Shown: positions 6,292 through 7,568 of the stretch, one piece after another
Layout of the letters: each line of letters begins with the position of its first letter
Position numbering within the stretch: position 1 is the stretch's first letter
Origin: CAVBBU01 sp963593765
Lineage (GTDB): Bacteria > Bacillota > Clostridia > Lachnospirales > Lachnospiraceae
Assembly: GCA_963593765.1 (NCBI GenBank)
Contig: CAVBBU010000091.1
Span: 1 to 7,568, forward strand
Reading direction: 5' to 3'
Length of the DNA: 7,568 nt
Position numbers and translations under genes: made by a program
Notes under the pieces: generated by a model
What the model saw: the letters and a program-made list of their open reading frames with translations, nothing else
Told to the model about the DNA's origin: nothing
The model's database searches: none

Positions 6292-6323
6292 TAAAAAATA
6301 TTTTAGATTAAGGAGACAACGAT

Positions 6324-6956
6324 ATGAAGAACATTTATGAAATCTTGAAGTCCTTTGGGCTTGCCATACCAGAAGATAAGAAAGATGAGTTTGACAAGAT
6401 GCTTAATGAAAATTATAAAACGCAGGCAGAAGTCAATAATCTTAATAGTAAGCTATCTAAGGCAGAAGGTGAAAGAGATGCTTTACAGATTAAGTATAAT
6501 GATGATATTAAACAGCGTGATACTGACCTTGCAGATTTAAAGCAGAAGCTTGCAGATGCTGGCACTGATGCAGAAACATTGAAGAATCTTCAGACGGAGT
6601 TTGATACTCTAAAGACTAATTATGCCAATGCTCAGGCTGATTATCAGAAGGAACTTAATAAGCAGGCTTATGAGTTTGCTATTAAGGAAAAGGTTAATGG
6701 CTTACAGTTCACAAGTAATTCTGCTAAGAAAGCATTTTTAAGTGACGCTTTAGCTAAGAATCTTACAATGGACAATGGCAATATATTAGGCTTTGATGAT
6801 TTTGTAAATGCTTATAAGGAGCAGGATGCAGGTGCATTTGTAGTGGAAACTACTACAGAAGACCCTAAGCCGCCCATGTTTGGTTCTAAGTCTACTAAGA
6901 AGGATGAGCCTAGTCCTAAAGCAGACGAACCTAAGGAGAGACCATTAATTTGGTAA
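6324..6956 (+). CDS. Scaffolding protein, phage GP20-like
   Basis: Scaffolding proteins guide major capsid subunits into a correctly sized prohead and then leave or are degraded. The 210-residue product has the form of the phage GP20 minor structural/scaffold family. Residues 5-30 form an amphipathic helix, and about 32-115 form a long, heavily charged coiled coil (LNSKLSKAEGERDALQIKYN, then LKNLQTEFDTLKTNYANAQ). A globular part follows, at about 115-175, with LQFTSNSAKKAFLSDALAK and ILGFDDFVNAYK. The tail is rich in Lys, Pro and Glu and ends PLIW. In this family the C-terminal part is expected to contact the capsid protein. AAGGAG at 6310-6315 is eight bases before the ATG. The gene directly precedes the major capsid gene, the standard order. 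No prohead protease gene is seen in the window. Confidence 0.87.
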   Translation: MKNIYEILKSFGLAIPEDKKDEFDKMLNENYKTQAEVNNLNSKLSKAEGERDALQIKYNDDIKQRDTDLADLKQKLADAGTDAETLKNLQTEFDTLKTNYANAQADYQKELNKQAYEFAIKEKVNGLQFTSNSAKKAFLSDALAKNLTMDNGNILGFDDFVNAYKEQDAGAFVVETTTEDPKPPMFGSKSTKKDEPSPKADEPKERPLIW

Positions 6957-6976
6957 TTTAGAAAGGAGATTATAAA

Positions 6977-7568
6977 ATGCCAAGAATTACATCACTTGAA
7001 GTTTTACTTGACCCAGCAGGCAAGATGCTTTTAGCTGAAGCCTATGATGGAGTTATTGAGAATGTGCAGAAAGCCACAATCTCAGGACAGTTAAAGAACA
7101 CAGATTTATCTGGAGACCCAACAGCAGGTACAGTAGAAGCAAAGAGATTCGTTAATGCTAAGTCTAATGCCTATGGTACAGCTAGAGGAAAGGGAAAGGG
7201 TGAGCTTGTAAAAGGTAAGACAGTGACAATTCCTATTGATACAGACCGAGAGTTTATCGAAGAGGTTGAACAGAAGGATGTATCTCTTTTAGGAGTTGAT
7301 GGACTTATTACAAGAAGAAGTGCTAACCATGCAATGCAGATGACTAATGAGCTTGACAGAGCTTTCTTTGCAGAATGTGTTGCTAGTGGTACACAGTTCA
7401 CACCATCTACAGGAACAACAGAGATTCAGGATATTATTGAGGAAGCTATTGTAACACTTGAGACACTCAAGAATGATTACATTGATGGTATTCCAAGAAA
7501 TATGTTATCTGTAGAAGTTACTCCTGCCGTATATAGCAAGATGAGAAAGTACCTTGATGAGGTTGTTC
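6977..7568 (+). CDS. Major capsid protein, 5' part (runs off the window)
   Basis: The frame stays open from ATG 6977 to the edge, giving the first 197 residues (MPRITSLEVLLDPAGKMLLAEAYDG at the start, written here in part: MPRITSLEVLL). AAAGGAG at 6962-6968 is eight bases upstream. Family-like signs of an HK97-fold capsid are the basic segment TARGKGKGELVKGKTVTIPI (about 72-91), the helix-forming SANHAMQMTNELDRAFFAEC, and DYIDGIPRNMLSVEVTPAVYSKMRKYLDE near the end of the visible part, which resembles the spine and A-domain of clostridial phage capsid proteins. Position right after a GP20-like scaffold is the strongest support. The C-terminal part is missing, so the subfamily cannot be fixed. 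It probably shares the 6226-6254 promoter with the scaffold gene. Confidence 0.82.
   Translation, partial: MPRITSLEVLLDPAGKMLLAEAYDGVIENVQKATISGQLKNTDLSGDPTAGTVEAKRFVNAKSNAYGTARGKGKGELVKGKTVTIPIDTDREFIEEVEQKDVSLLGVDGLITRRSANHAMQMTNELDRAFFAECVASGTQFTPSTGTTEIQDIIEEAIVTLETLKNDYIDGIPRNMLSVEVTPAVYSKMRKYLDEVV

Noticed and set aside
6355..6540. Second plus-strand frame within the scaffold gene
   Set aside because: It sits wholly inside the coiled-coil coding region in another frame and lacks a ribosome binding site.
1..7568. tRNA genes, insertion sequences or attachment sites
   Set aside because: I saw no cloverleaf-like block, transposase or integrase sequence, or long flanking repeats anywhere in the window.

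Overview
The window is a stretch of the head (DNA packaging and capsid) module of a tailed bacteriophage or prophage. It is strongly AT-rich. Genes are tightly packed with strong AGGAGG-like ribosome binding sites, and AGA and ATA codons are common. This points to a low-GC Firmicutes host, probably a gut Clostridia; the host is an inference, and no integrase or host gene is present to decide between lytic and temperate.

Layout. Positions 1-1995 hold a small unrecognised gene, then the terminase small and large subunits, each overlapping the gene before it. Positions 2000-2720 hold two small accessory genes: a predicted HExxH zinc-metalloprotease-like protein and a DUF3310 protein. Positions 2732-5510 hold the SPP1-type portal protein and a minor capsid protein of the Phage_min_cap2 family. 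A strong bidirectional terminator follows at 5514-5541. Positions 5547-5951 carry a single gene of unknown function on the opposite strand. It has a perfect-consensus promoter of its own at 6000-6028. Positions 6033-6254 are a gene-free, AT-rich array of about fourteen short DnaA-box-like repeats (core TTATCAACA or TTATACACA). They run in one orientation on the left and the other on the right. A near-consensus forward promoter (6226-6254) is embedded in the right end of the array. It drives the scaffolding protein (6324-6956) and the major capsid protein (6977 to beyond the window edge).

How it works together. Terminase cuts and pumps DNA through the portal into a prohead built from the minor capsid protein, scaffold and major capsid protein. 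The unusual part is the 5511-6323 island. It splits the late operon, stops read-through from the portal and minor capsid genes, and restarts transcription for scaffold and capsid from a promoter overlapped by the repeat array. This arrangement could set capsid expression separately, or could act as a binding or titration site for DnaA or an unknown phage regulator. It is the most interesting element in the window.
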